Positions 36,424 through 47,021 of a DNA stretch of 64,000 nt are shown piece after piece. Numbering within the stretch: the first letter of the stretch is position 1; every line of letters starts with the position of its first letter. Location of the stretch: NCBI RefSeq assembly GCF_001641335.1, contig NZ_LVEM01000001.1, positions 966,580-1,030,579 of the forward strand. The letters are read 5' to 3'. This DNA is from Bradyrhizobium stylosanthis (GTDB lineage Bacteria > Pseudomonadota > Alphaproteobacteria > Rhizobiales > Xanthobacteraceae). The translations under genes and the position numbers were made by a program. The notes beneath the pieces are model-generated. The model had not been told where the DNA came from, searched no databases, and worked only from the letters and a program-made list of their open reading frames with translations.

Positions 36424-37707
36424 ATGGCGCAGGCGGCGGATTACCGGATTCTGCATGAGGCCGACTTGCGGGACTATCTCGCGGGCCTTCCGGACCTGAA
36501 GGCGCAGCTCGGCGGCGCGCCCGCGTCCTGGGAGATCACCGAGGTCGGCGACGGCAATCTCAACCTCGTCTTCATCGTCAAGGGCGCGAAGGGCGGCGTC
36601 GCCGTGAAGCAGGCGCTGCCCTATGTCCGCCTCGTCGGCGAGAGCTGGCCGCTGCCGCTGTCGCGAGCGCATTACGAATATCTCGCGCTGTCGCGGCAGG
36701 CGCAGATCGCCCCGGGCCTCGTGCCGGCGCTGCTGCACCACAATGACAAGCTGGCGCTGACGGTGATGGAGCTGCTCGAGCCCCACATCATCATGCGCAA
36801 GGGGCTGGTTGCCGCAACGCAATACCCTGGTTTCGTGGACGACATCACCACCTTCATGGCGCGAACGCTGTTCTTCACCTCGGACCTCGCTTTGCCGGCC
36901 GCCGAGAAGAAGGAGTCCATCGCGGCCTTTGCGGGCAACCATGCGCTGTGCAAGATCACCGAGGATCTGATTTTCACCGATCCCTACCGCATCGCCGAGC
37001 AGAACCGCTGGACCGCGCCTTACCTCGATGGCCTCGCCGCAAACCTTCGCGACGACATGGAGCTGCATGTCGCGATCTCCCGGCTGAAGCTGAAATTCAT
37101 GGCAAGCCCGGAAGCGCTGCTGCACGGCGATCTCCACACCGGCTCGATCATGGTCACGGAGAGCCAGACGCGGGTCATCGACCCGGAATTTGCGTTCTAC
37201 GGTCCGATGGGGTTCGACGTCGGCGCGGTGCTGGCCAATCTGCTGATGGCCTATTTCGCCTCCGCAGGCCATGAGCGCACGCAAGGCGAGCGGGCTGCGT
37301 TCGAGGTCTGGGTGCTGGAGACGGTCGACAAGGTCTGGAACGAGTTCGCCCGCAAATTCCTCGACCTCTGGCGCACCGGGCCGACCGGCGATGCTTACCC
37401 GACCTCACTTTTCACCGGCGACAAGGGCGCCTTGCGTCTGGAGGCCGAGCGGCAGGCCTACATGCAGCGCCTGTTCACCGACACCGTCGGCTTCGCCGCC
37501 GCCAAAACCATCCGCCGTATCTTCGGCCTCGCGCACAACATCGATTTCGAGCTGATCGAGGATCCCAGGAGACGGGCGATCAGCGAAGCCCGCGCCGTGC
37601 GGCTCGCACGGGGCATGATGGTGGAGGCGGCGGCGTTCCGGACGATCGCCGACGTCACCGGCGCCGCGCGGAAAGTGCGCGACTGGCAGCCGGAGCTGAC
37701 GGGCTGA
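36424..37707 (+). CDS. mtnK: S-methyl-5-thioribose kinase
   Basis: The 427-residue protein has the aminoglycoside-phosphotransferase/kinase fold: VGDGNLNLVFIVKG (P-loop-like), AVKQALPYVR (Lys), LLHGDLHTGSIMV (catalytic HGDLH) and VIDPEFAFYGPMGFDVG (metal-binding DPEF). It phosphorylates methylthioribose in methionine salvage. The partner mtnA is not next to it in this window. Confidence 0.93.
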   Translation: MAQAADYRILHEADLRDYLAGLPDLKAQLGGAPASWEITEVGDGNLNLVFIVKGAKGGVAVKQALPYVRLVGESWPLPLSRAHYEYLALSRQAQIAPGLVPALLHHNDKLALTVMELLEPHIIMRKGLVAATQYPGFVDDITTFMARTLFFTSDLALPAAEKKESIAAFAGNHALCKITEDLIFTDPYRIAEQNRWTAPYLDGLAANLRDDMELHVAISRLKLKFMASPEALLHGDLHTGSIMVTESQTRVIDPEFAFYGPMGFDVGAVLANLLMAYFASAGHERTQGERAAFEVWVLETVDKVWNEFARKFLDLWRTGPTGDAYPTSLFTGDKGALRLEAERQAYMQRLFTDTVGFAAAKTIRRIFGLAHNIDFELIEDPRRRAISEARAVRLARGMMVEAAAFRTIADVTGAARKVRDWQPELTG

Positions 37708-37770
37708 GAGAGCTTGAGGAGCGCACCTTCGCGCTCGCAATCATAACCCGAGCAACAGGCGCAATTGTTC

Positions 37771-37899
37771 ACCGTCACCCTGAGGTGCCGGAGCGAAGCG
37801 GAGGCCTCGAAGGGCGACAGCCCGGCTGCATCTCGGCCGTTCATCCTTCGAGGCTCAGCACGCGATTGCATCGCGCGCCTCGCACCTCAGGATGACGGT
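37771..37899. repeat. 129-base intergenic inverted repeat element
   Basis: The ends ACCGTCACCCTGAGGTGC (37771-37788) and GCACCTCAGGATGACGGT (37882-37899) pair over 18 bases with a single mismatch. The interior holds further complementary tracts (GGCCTCGAAGG against CCTTCGAGGC). It occupies most of the convergent gap between mtnK and the minus-strand gene at 37936. The sequence type is a common Bradyrhizobium repeat. It has no coding capacity of its own. Confidence 0.75.
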
Positions 37900-37935
37900 C
37901 ACGCTGTTTACGAGAGCCCACGGGGCCAGACGGTC

Positions 37936-38820
37936 TCAATAAAGCCGTATCGGCAGCAGGACGCCGTCCGAACCGGCCAGCAGACCCCAGGTCTCACCGG
38001 CCGCGACCTCGAACTCCCGGCTTTGCGCCGCGCTACCGTCCACCTTCAGGGCGACCCTGTACTTGCCGGGCGGCAGATCGATCTTTTGGCCGCCGGGCAA
38101 TTCGCCTGCGGCGGTGTCGGAGTCCGTCAGTTTCTCGCCGGCGTGCGCAGCCAGCCTGATCGTCTGCTCGGCGACGGTGATGACTGCTGCTTCATCCGTC
38201 TTGTTGCCGAGGATCAGCCTCACTTGCCCCGGCTTCGCCAGCAGGCCGCCAGTCGCCGCGACGAATTTGCGCCGGGACAGCTCGGCGATGGTCTTGTCAT
38301 CCTGACGGGAGAGCCGGAGCAGGGCCAGCCCTGCGCCTGTCCTGAAGGTGATCACCGCCCGGTCGGATGCGACGACCGCGCCGTCATCCTCGGTCCAGCC
38401 ACGCTGGCCGAGTGCGTCGCGGTAGAAGCCGAGCACGGCTGCGAGATCGCGCGGCGTCTCGGCGTAGACCGAATTGATCTGCGGCGAACTCTTCGCCGTC
38501 GTGAGGGTCCAGTCCTCGGGCAGCGGCAGGCCGGTGACCTCGGCGAGCTTGGCTTCGAAACCCGCGCCTGCGCCGCGCGCGATCATCCCGACGGGGATGC
38601 TGAGCAGCCGTTCGACGACATTATCCGCAGTCTCGTGGCTTCGGACCGCCCACCAGGTCTGGTCGAGATAATCGTTCGACCCGGAGGTGCGGCTCCAGCC
38701 AAAGCGAATGCCGTCCGCGTCGCTGTGCCGGCCGGGGTTGGCCGCGAGCGGGCTTGCGAGCACAGCCGCCGCGGCGACCAGACTGCCCGCGAGCAAAACA
38801 CCTAAAATTCGGCGCTTCAT
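37936..38820 (-). CDS. Secreted protein of unknown function
   Basis: The 294-residue protein begins with a signal peptide (MKRRILGVLLAGSLVAAAAVLASPLAA). A mixed domain follows (WWAVRSHETADNVVERLLS; ETPRDLAAVLGFYRDALGQRGW), then a C-terminal segment resembling an immunoglobulin-like or carboxypeptidase-regulatory fold (LPPGKYRVALKVDG, FEVAAGETWGLL). GGAAAAG precedes the ATG at 38820. It is divergent from the peptide ABC operon and convergent with mtnK. No named family. Confidence 0.7.
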   Translation of the reverse strand: MKRRILGVLLAGSLVAAAAVLASPLAANPGRHSDADGIRFGWSRTSGSNDYLDQTWWAVRSHETADNVVERLLSIPVGMIARGAGAGFEAKLAEVTGLPLPEDWTLTTAKSSPQINSVYAETPRDLAAVLGFYRDALGQRGWTEDDGAVVASDRAVITFRTGAGLALLRLSRQDDKTIAELSRRKFVAATGGLLAKPGQVRLILGNKTDEAAVITVAEQTIRLAAHAGEKLTDSDTAAGELPGGQKIDLPPGKYRVALKVDGSAAQSREFEVAAGETWGLLAGSDGVLLPIRLY

Positions 38821-39095
38821 CTTTTCCGCGATCCCATTTTTCCGCGATTCCCGCGGCTCAGATGACGATCCTGAGCTTGGTCGCGCTGATCGCGAAAAAT
38901 GTTCACTGCTCCCGGTCATTCGATGATGCACCGCGTCAATCGGCAACTTGCACCGCCGTGGGATGCAACCCGGCCCGCGAGCTTGTCGCTGCCTCAGGAA
39001 CCGGCATCACGTGGCATCAAATCGAAGCTTGCGTTCGACGGGCTACGAATGATCAAATCCGTGATCGAAATACCTGCGCCGGTGGGGGACATAAG

Positions 39096-40682
39096 ATGTT
39101 GAGGAAGATCGCGATCGTTGCTGGTCTGGGGCTGGCACTCGCCGCCTCGGCAGAGGCCCAGACGCCGCGCAAGGGCGGAACCATCCGCATGACGGCGCCC
39201 TACGGCTCGAGCTTCACCAGCCTCGACATCCACACCACCCAGCGCGCCCAGGACGAAATCTATGCCAAGGCGCTGCATCGCTCGCTCTACATCTGGAATT
39301 CCGCGGAAGGAAGGCCGGTTCTGGAGCTTGCCAAGGAGGACGTGGTTTCGGGCGGAGGCCTCGTTCACACCTTCAAGCTGCGCGACGACGCCTATTTCCA
39401 CAACGGCCGCAAGATGACCGCCGATGACGTGATCTGGTCCTTTACCCGCATCATGGACGGCACCAAGGCATTTCCCGGCGCACGCTTCGTCCGCGTCATC
39501 GAGGGCGCCGCTGCGGTGGAGAAGGGGCAGGCCAAGGAGATCTCCGGCCTGAAGAAGATCGACGATTTCACCGTCGAGATGAAGCTGACCGAGAAGGTCG
39601 ATCCCGGTTTCTACTTTTTCACCGCGCTGACCTCGATCTATCCTGCCGACGAAGGCGCCAAGGAGAGCTTCATCCAGAAGCCGATCGGCCTCGGACCGTT
39701 CAAGTTCGTCGAGCACGTGCCGGGATCGCGCATCGTGCTGGAGCGCTGGGACCGCTTCTACAAGCCCGGCAAGCCTTACGCCGACAAGGTCGTCGTGTCG
39801 ATCATGGCCGAGGCCGCGGCGCGCGACGTCGCCTTCCGCAACAAGGAGATCGACACGTCCGTGCTCGGGCCGGCGCAGTACGTGGCCTATCAGTCCGATG
39901 CCAATCTCAAGGGCACCATCGTCGAGGTCGCCGAGGTGTTCACGCGCTACATGGGCATGAATCCCTCGTTCAAGCCGTTCACGGACAAGCGCGTCCGTCA
40001 GGCGATCAACTACGCGATCGATACCGATCTGATCATCAACAAGCTGGTCAAGGGCAAGGCCTATCGCGCCACCAGCTGGCTGCCGCTGACTTCGCCTGCC
40101 TACGACAAGGCGATGAAGCCTTACCCCTTTGATCCCGCCAAGGCCAAGCAGCTGCTTACAGAGGCCGGTTACCCCAATGGCTTCGAATTCGAATGGACCA
40201 CCAGCCAGAACGAGAGCTGGGGCCTGCCGATCGTCTCGGCCGTGATCCCGATGCTGGACAAGGTCGGCATCAAGGCGAAGGTCAAGCAGGTCGAGACCGC
40301 CGTGCTGGCGGAGGTGGTGCGCAGCGGCGACTACCAGGCCTTCATCTATTCGCAGCAGAGCGGCCCGGATCCCCAGGCTGCGCTCAAATGCTTCCACTCG
40401 GCGACGCCGCAATCGGCCTGCAATTACATGAACTTCAAAAATGCCGAGTTCGACAAGATCGTCGATGCGGCCGGGCAGGCTGACGCTCCTGAGCAGCGCG
40501 TCGCGCTGCTGCAGAAGGCCAATGCGCTGCTCTACGAGGAAGCGCCGGTCTGGTTCTTCAACTACAACAAGGCGGTCATGGCCGTGCAGCCATGGCTCAA
40601 GGGCGTTCAACAGAACGCGACGGAGCTGACCCACCAGAATGTCGAAGACCTCTGGGTCGACGAGACCTCGCCCGCGAAGTGA
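39096..40682 (+). CDS. ABC transporter substrate-binding protein, dipeptide/oligopeptide family
   Basis: The 528-residue family 5 binding protein has a signal peptide (IAIVAGLGLALAASAEAQ), the N-terminal GGTIRMTAPYGSSFTSLD, and the family segment LRDDAYFHNGRKMTADDVIWSF. The start at 39096 follows GGGGGACATAAG. It is the first gene of a five-gene operon (binding protein, two permeases, two ATPases). The transported ligand may be a peptide or another compound; the family also carries nickel, heme and opines. Confidence 0.92.
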   Translation: MLRKIAIVAGLGLALAASAEAQTPRKGGTIRMTAPYGSSFTSLDIHTTQRAQDEIYAKALHRSLYIWNSAEGRPVLELAKEDVVSGGGLVHTFKLRDDAYFHNGRKMTADDVIWSFTRIMDGTKAFPGARFVRVIEGAAAVEKGQAKEISGLKKIDDFTVEMKLTEKVDPGFYFFTALTSIYPADEGAKESFIQKPIGLGPFKFVEHVPGSRIVLERWDRFYKPGKPYADKVVVSIMAEAAARDVAFRNKEIDTSVLGPAQYVAYQSDANLKGTIVEVAEVFTRYMGMNPSFKPFTDKRVRQAINYAIDTDLIINKLVKGKAYRATSWLPLTSPAYDKAMKPYPFDPAKAKQLLTEAGYPNGFEFEWTTSQNESWGLPIVSAVIPMLDKVGIKAKVKQVETAVLAEVVRSGDYQAFIYSQQSGPDPQAALKCFHSATPQSACNYMNFKNAEFDKIVDAAGQADAPEQRVALLQKANALLYEEAPVWFFNYNKAVMAVQPWLKGVQQNATELTHQNVEDLWVDETSPAK

Positions 40683-40736
40683 CACGCGCGCTTCCTCGAT
40701 TGCACCGGGCGATGGAGGGAGCGGGGAAAAGTGCCG

Positions 40737-41660
40737 ATGCTCTCGTTCCTGATCCGTCGTCTGCTGCAGTCCATTCCGACCGTGCTTGCCGTCGTGCTGC
40801 TGGTGTTCGTGCTGTTCAGCGTCGTTCCCGGCAGCATCGTCTCCTCCATGAGCGACGATGCAGATCCGCAGGTCGAGCTGCGGATGAAGAAGCAGCTTGG
40901 CCTCGACGATCCCGTCTATGTCCGTTTCGGCAGCTATATCGCCAAGCTCGCAACCGGCGATTTCGGGACCTCGTTCCGGACGCGTGAACCGGTCATAACA
41001 ATGATCGCCAAACGGGCCTGGCCGACGCTGCAGCTGATCTTCACGGCCATGGCGTTTGCGATCGTGATCGGCGTGCCGCTTGGCTTCGTCGCGGCGCTGA
41101 GGCCCGGCGGCCTCGTCGATACGCTTGCCATGGTCGTGGCGGTATCGGGTCTGTCTATCGCCAAGTTCTGGCTCGGACTCGTGCTGATGTATCTGTTTGC
41201 GTTGAAGCTTGGCTGGCTGCCCAGCTTCGGCTACGGCGACGGCGGGCTGAAATACCTGCTGCTGCCGGCGGTGACCCTCGGCGTCTCGCCGATGGCGCTG
41301 TTTGCCCGCACGACGCGCGCTGCGGTGCTTGAGATCATGACCGCCGATTTCGTCCGCACCGCGCGTTCCAAGGGCATGAGCGAGACGCGCGTCGTCAAAT
41401 GGCACGTGATGCGCAACGCACTCGTCATCATTCTCACCACCGTTGGGCTGCAGTTCGGCGGGCTGATGGGGCAGGCGGTCGTCGTGGAAAAGCTGTTCTC
41501 GTGGCCCGGCATCGGCTCGCTGCTGGTCGACAGCGTCCTGCAGCGCGACATTCCCGCCGTCCAGGGCTCCATTCTCGTGGTGGTGCTGGCCTTTCTCGCG
41601 ATCAATCTGCTGATCGACGTGCTCTACGGCGTGATCGATCCCAGGATCAGGTACGCATGA
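40737..41660 (+). CDS. ABC transporter permease, DppB/OppB family
   Basis: The 307-residue protein (start at ATG 40737; GTG at 40731 is possible) has six helices: the N-terminal MLSFLIRRLLQSIPTVLAVVL, the periplasmic region with GLDDPVYVRFGSYIAKLATGDFG and the EAA loop RTARSKGMSETRVVKWHVMRN. It is paired with the next gene in an ATGA overlap. Confidence 0.93.
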   Translation: MLSFLIRRLLQSIPTVLAVVLLVFVLFSVVPGSIVSSMSDDADPQVELRMKKQLGLDDPVYVRFGSYIAKLATGDFGTSFRTREPVITMIAKRAWPTLQLIFTAMAFAIVIGVPLGFVAALRPGGLVDTLAMVVAVSGLSIAKFWLGLVLMYLFALKLGWLPSFGYGDGGLKYLLLPAVTLGVSPMALFARTTRAAVLEIMTADFVRTARSKGMSETRVVKWHVMRNALVIILTTVGLQFGGLMGQAVVVEKLFSWPGIGSLLVDSVLQRDIPAVQGSILVVVLAFLAINLLIDVLYGVIDPRIRYA

Positions 41661-42474
41661 AGCTCCGCGCCAATCTCATCATCGGCGGCGCGCTGTTCGC
41701 GCTCGCGATCCTGGTCGGGCTGCTCGCGCCCTGGCTGGCGCACACCGATCCTGTCCTGGACGCCAATCTGATGAACGCGGAAGAGCCGCCGAGCTGGACT
41801 TGGTGGTTCGGCACCGACGACCAGGGCCGCGACATCTATTCCCGCGTGGTCTACGGCGCCCGCGTCTCGCTGACGGTCGGCATCGTCTCGCAGCTCATCA
41901 ACAGCGTCATCGGCGTGGCGCTGGGCCTCAGCGCCGGCTATTGGGGCGGTTGGTGGGACGATGTCGTCAACGCCCTGACCAACCTGATGCTCGCAATCCC
42001 CTCGCTGATCTTCGCGCTCGCCATCATGGCGGTGTTGGGACCCGGCCTGACCAGCCTCCTGATCGCGCTCGGGCTCACCAACTGGTCCTTCACCTGCCGG
42101 ATCGCCCGGGCCTCGGCATTGTCGCTGAAGAGCCAGGGCTATGTGCAGGCGGCCACCGTGCTCGGCTACGGCGATGTGCGCATCATGATCACGCAGCTTC
42201 TCCCGAACATGCTGGGGCCGATCGTCGTCATCGGCACACTCGGCATGGGTAGCGCGGTCTTGTCCGAAGCCGCGCTGTCGTTCCTGGGCCTCGGCGTCCG
42301 CCCGCCGTTCCCGAGCTGGGGCAGCATGCTGTCGGACGCCCGCGACCAGATCACGACGGCGCCATGGCTCTCGGTGTTTCCGGGCCTTGCCATCTTCCTG
42401 ACGGTGCTCGGTCTCAATCTGCTCGGCGATGGCCTGCGCGACATCCTCGATCCCCAATCGCGGAGCCGGCGGAC

Positions 42475-42478
<4 letters not shown>
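41657..42478 (+). CDS. ABC transporter permease, DppC/OppC family
   Basis: The 273-residue protein has the family opening with a periplasmic signature WWFGTDDQGRDIYSRVVYG, then five further helices and the EAA loop QAATVLGYGDVRIMITQLLPN. It overlaps its neighbours by ATGA at both ends, which indicates tight translational coupling in the operon. Confidence 0.94.
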
Positions 42479-43447
<969 letters not shown>

Positions 43448-43455
<8 letters not shown>

Positions 43456-44470
43456 ACCACAGGGAAGACCGGCTGACGACTTGATCCTCAGCGTCGAGGA
43501 TCTCGCGGTCCATTTTCCCTTGGGCGGTGGTCTGTTTGGCCGCGGCCGGCGGTTGCTCCGTGCCGTCGATGGTGTCGATCTCAGCTTGAAGCGCGGCGAA
43601 TGCCTTGGTCTCGTCGGCGAGTCCGGCTCCGGCAAGTCCACGGTCGCGCTCTCGATCCTCGGCCTGCTGACGCCCACGCGTGGCCGCATCGTGCTGGACG
43701 GGCAGGTCGTGACGGACCGGGCATCCGTCGATCGCAAGGCGCTGGCCCGCACCGTGCAGATCGTGTTCCAGGATCCCTACGCCTCGCTCAATCCGCGCCA
43801 GACCGTGCGCCGCACGCTGGAAGATCCGCTGCGTGTGCACGGCGTGACCACAAAGAGCGAGATCGAAGACCGCGTCGCGACGATGCTCAAGCATGTGGGA
43901 TTGCGGCCCGAACAGGCCGACCGCTACCCCCATGAATTCTCCGGCGGCCAGCGCCAGCGCATCGGCATCGCCCGCGCGCTGATCCTCAATCCCAAAATCG
44001 TCATCTGCGACGAGCCGGTCTCGGCACTCGACGTCTCGATCCGCGCCCAGATCATCAATCTGCTGCTGGAGCTGAAGGACACGCTCGGCCTGTCCTACAT
44101 CATGATCAGCCACGATCTCGGGGTGGTCGAGCACATGAGCGACCGCGTCGCGGTGATGTATCTCGGCCGCATCGTCGAGAACGGCCACTGGCGCGAGATA
44201 TTCGAACGGCCCGCGCACCCCTACACGCAGGCGCTGATCGCCGCCATTCCCGACCCGCTGCGTCACGCCCCGCTGGCGACGACCGGCGGCGATCTTCCCA
44301 ACCCGCTCAATCCGCCGCACGGCTGCGCCTTCAGCCCGCGCTGCCGGCATGCCGAGGACGTGTGCCGGCGCGAGCCGGGGCCGGTGCTGGAGACGCGGCC
44401 AGATGGGCATGCGGTGCGGTGCTGGCGGGCTGAGGAGATTGCGGGGCAGGCGGCGGTGGCCTCCATCTAG
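43448..44470 (+). CDS. ABC transporter ATP-binding protein, DppF/OppF family
   Basis: The 340-residue ATPase has Walker A GESGSGKST, FQDPYASLNPRQTV, signature EFSGGQRQRIGIA, Walker B IVICDEPVSALDVS, and the C-terminal Cys motif GCAFSPRCRHAEDVC. It overlaps the previous gene by eight bases and closes the operon. Confidence 0.95.
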
Positions 44471-44505
44471 CGGATATACTCGCAGCGCGCCGGCCCCGGT
44501 CGTCC

Positions 44506-45759
44506 TCAGCTCCTCTGAGCCGGATTACGGCGAACATCGAGGTGGTCGATGACCACCTTCGGCACAATCAGGCCGAGGCTTATGCCCAGCACGATCGCGA
44601 TGGCGGTCACACCATCGGCAATCGTGGCCCCGACCAGGGCGGATGTCGCCTGTGCCGTGTCGGCGATTTCCAGTAGCCCGCTCGCCATCCGGAAGAGGTA
44701 GACACCAGGGATCATCGACACGACCGAGGCAAAGCCGATCGCGGCGAATGGCAAGTGGCGACGGCGTGCGATCGGGGTGAGGAGCAACCCGACCACGAGG
44801 CAGGCGACCAATGCGCCGGTCGCCGCGCCAAAACCCAGCTCCGAGATCGCGGCCCAGCGTGAGGCATGGGCAAGCATGCCGACGGCGACAGGCCAGGGCA
44901 GCATGGCGCTCGGAGTCGAGAAGAAGACGCTGTAACAGGCGACCGCGACGCCCGCCGCGATCACATCGAGCCAGAGCGGCACCGCCTGGCCCGGCGGGTC
45001 GATCGGGAGCGACTGATTGAGCAGCGTGAGCCCGAGCAGCAGCCCGGTCGAGATTGCGAAGACCACCAGGCCCGCATAGGTCAGGCGGGCCGCGCCCAGG
45101 TGAATGCGCGCCCTGAGGAGATCGAGCACGCCGTTGAGGATGTGCGGTCCGGGCACCAGCACCATGCATGGACACACGACGACCAGGCCGGGGTTGGGGC
45201 TGAGCTGGTAGCGCGCCGCAACGCCGCCGACGATCCCGGCCAGCAGGGCTGCGCAAAACGGCTGGATGAAGACATTCGTGCTGATCTTTGCGATGAGGCG
45301 CCGAAGCAGCCCGCCGAGGCCGGCGCTCGCGAAGATCAACACTGCAGTCAGCCAGTGCTGCATGCCGAAAATGATCGCGAGCGCCACCGAGCCGCTTGCC
45401 GCCGCCAACGCGAACAGCCAGGTCGGCGACGGTGGCGTGGCGGCGATGGCCTCGATGCGGCTGTGTGCATCCGCGATCGACAATCGACCGGCCTCGATGT
45501 CCGCGATCGCATGCATGGTGGACGCAACGCGGCTCATGTCGATCCCGGTCGGATCGGCCGGCTCGTCGGTGATTGATGTCACGCCGCCGGCGTCCACGCG
45601 CAACCGCAGCTCGCCCCAGCGCGACATCAGCCGGGCATTGACGCCGAGCTTGCGTCCAAGCAGTCCGGTTGCGGCGACGACCTGATCGGTCGCCTGGCCG
45701 TTGACGAACAGCGTTCTCGCGAACGCCAGGATCAGCCCGGAGCTGTCTTGACTGGTCAT
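44506..45759 (-). CDS. Threonine/serine exporter, ThrE family (both domains fused)
   Basis: The 417-residue protein combines an N-terminal DUF1212-like ThrE domain (cytoplasmic region [20 protein letters not shown]; then helices) with a C-terminal ThrE_2-like set of five helices, giving ten helices like Corynebacterium ThrE. The conserved segment [19 protein letters not shown] is present. The start at MTSQDSSG is preferred to an upstream frame of 50 codons that lacks family similarity. It exports threonine and serine, driven by the proton gradient. Confidence 0.85.
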   Translation of the reverse strand: MTSQDSSGLILAFARTLFVNGQATDQVVAATGLLGRKLGVNARLMSRWGELRLRVDAGGVTSITDEPADPTGIDMSRVASTMHAIADIEAGRLSIADAHSRIEAIAATPPSPTWLFALAAASGSVALAIIFGMQHWLTAVLIFASAGLGGLLRRLIAKISTNVFIQPFCAALLAGIVGGVAARYQLSPNPGLVVVCPCMVLVPGPHILNGVLDLLRARIHLGAARLTYAGLVVFAISTGLLLGLTLLNQSLPIDPPGQAVPLWLDVIAAGVAVACYSVFFSTPSAMLPWPVAVGMLAHASRWAAISELGFGAATGALVACLVVGLLLTPIARRRHLPFAAIGFASVVSMIPGVYLFRMASGLLEIADTAQATSALVGATIADGVTAIAIVLGISLGLIVPKVVIDHLDVRRNPAQRS

Positions 45760-45984
45760 GGTCTCATCTCTCGACGCCGCCTCCGGGAGCTGGACAACCG
45801 GCCAGGGTGGGCGGTTCTCGCGGTAGTCGGCGATTGTCCTCCATGGACGGCAGCGCTGGCTTTCAGCTCCGAACGATAGCGAGCGGACCGGCGTGGAAGA
45901 TGTCCGCATGGCCAGACGGCCATGAGGCAGTCGGCGCCGCTCCGCGCCAAATTCCCCAATGATTTGTAATGTGCGTGGGGTGGG

Positions 45985-47010
45985 CTACTCGACCGCCTTT
46001 TCCCTCAACCGCTGCGCATAGACGTTGATCACCAGCGCCGCCAGCAGGATCAGGCCTCGGATCAGGATCTTCAGGAAGCTGTCGATGTTGACGTGGTCGA
46101 GGCCGTTGTTGAGGACGCCGAGTACGAAGAGCCCGACGATGGTGTTGCCGATTCCGCCGCGGCCGCCGAACAGGCTAGTGCCGCCGACGACGACGGCGGC
46201 GATGGAATCGAGGAGGTAGGTGTCGAACTCGTTCTGCTGTGCGCTGCCGAAATGGGCGACGCCCAGCATGCCGCCGATGCCGGAGCAGACTGCCGAGATG
46301 ATCATCACAGCGCCGAGAATGAGCTTGACGTTGAGGCCGGCATATTCGGCGGCCTCGCGGTTGCCGCCGACCATGTAGACGTAGCGGCCGAAGCGCGTGT
46401 AGGTCAGCACCAGATGGCCGCCGAGCAGCATGATGGCGGCGACGATGACGATCCAGGGGATGCCGCCGATCGATCCCGAGCCGAGCGTCGTGATCAGGCT
46501 GGGGACCTTGTAGGCGATCTGGCCGCGCACCAGCAGCGCCGAGATGCCGGCGGCGATCTGCATCATCGCCAAGGTCATGATGAAGGAGGGGATGCCGATG
46601 ACGGTCAGCCCCAACGCGTTGACGAGCCCGAGCAGGGCGCAGAGCAGGATCGACAGGATGATCGCGACCGCGCCGGGCAGGGGTATGTTGGCGATGTTGA
46701 CGTAAGATTCCTGCAGCGTGAAGTAGGCGACCGCGATGCCCGTGACATTGGCGATGCTGGCGATCGAGAGGTCGATCTCGGCGCACAGGATCACGAAGGT
46801 GAGGCCGACCGCGATGATGCCCGTCACCGACACCTGCGTCAGGATGTTGCCGAGATTGTCGAGCGTGGCGAAGGAGGGGCTGGCGAAAGCGAAGAAGCCG
46901 GAGAGGAAGATCAGCGTCAGGAACGGGGCGATGTTGCGCATCTGCGAGCGCAGGAAGGGCGCAAGGCCCCGTGCCCGCTGTCCCGCCGCCAAAGCCGTCT
47001 CGCTGCTCAT
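45985..47010 (-). CDS. Sugar-type ABC transporter permease (RbsC family)
   Basis: The 341-residue membrane protein has eight to ten helices with family motifs: FVILCAEIDLSIASIANVTG and RFGRYVYMVGGNREAAEYAGLNV (EAA-type loop). The ATG at 47010 has GGAG nine bases upstream; a GTG five codons earlier overlaps the ATPase stop. It forms a three-gene unit with the ATPase and binding protein. Confidence 0.93.
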   Translation of the reverse strand: MSSETALAAGQRARGLAPFLRSQMRNIAPFLTLIFLSGFFAFASPSFATLDNLGNILTQVSVTGIIAVGLTFVILCAEIDLSIASIANVTGIAVAYFTLQESYVNIANIPLPGAVAIILSILLCALLGLVNALGLTVIGIPSFIMTLAMMQIAAGISALLVRGQIAYKVPSLITTLGSGSIGGIPWIVIVAAIMLLGGHLVLTYTRFGRYVYMVGGNREAAEYAGLNVKLILGAVMIISAVCSGIGGMLGVAHFGSAQQNEFDTYLLDSIAAVVVGGTSLFGGRGGIGNTIVGLFVLGVLNNGLDHVNIDSFLKILIRGLILLAALVINVYAQRLREKAVE

Positions 47011-47021
47011 GTGCTTCTCCG

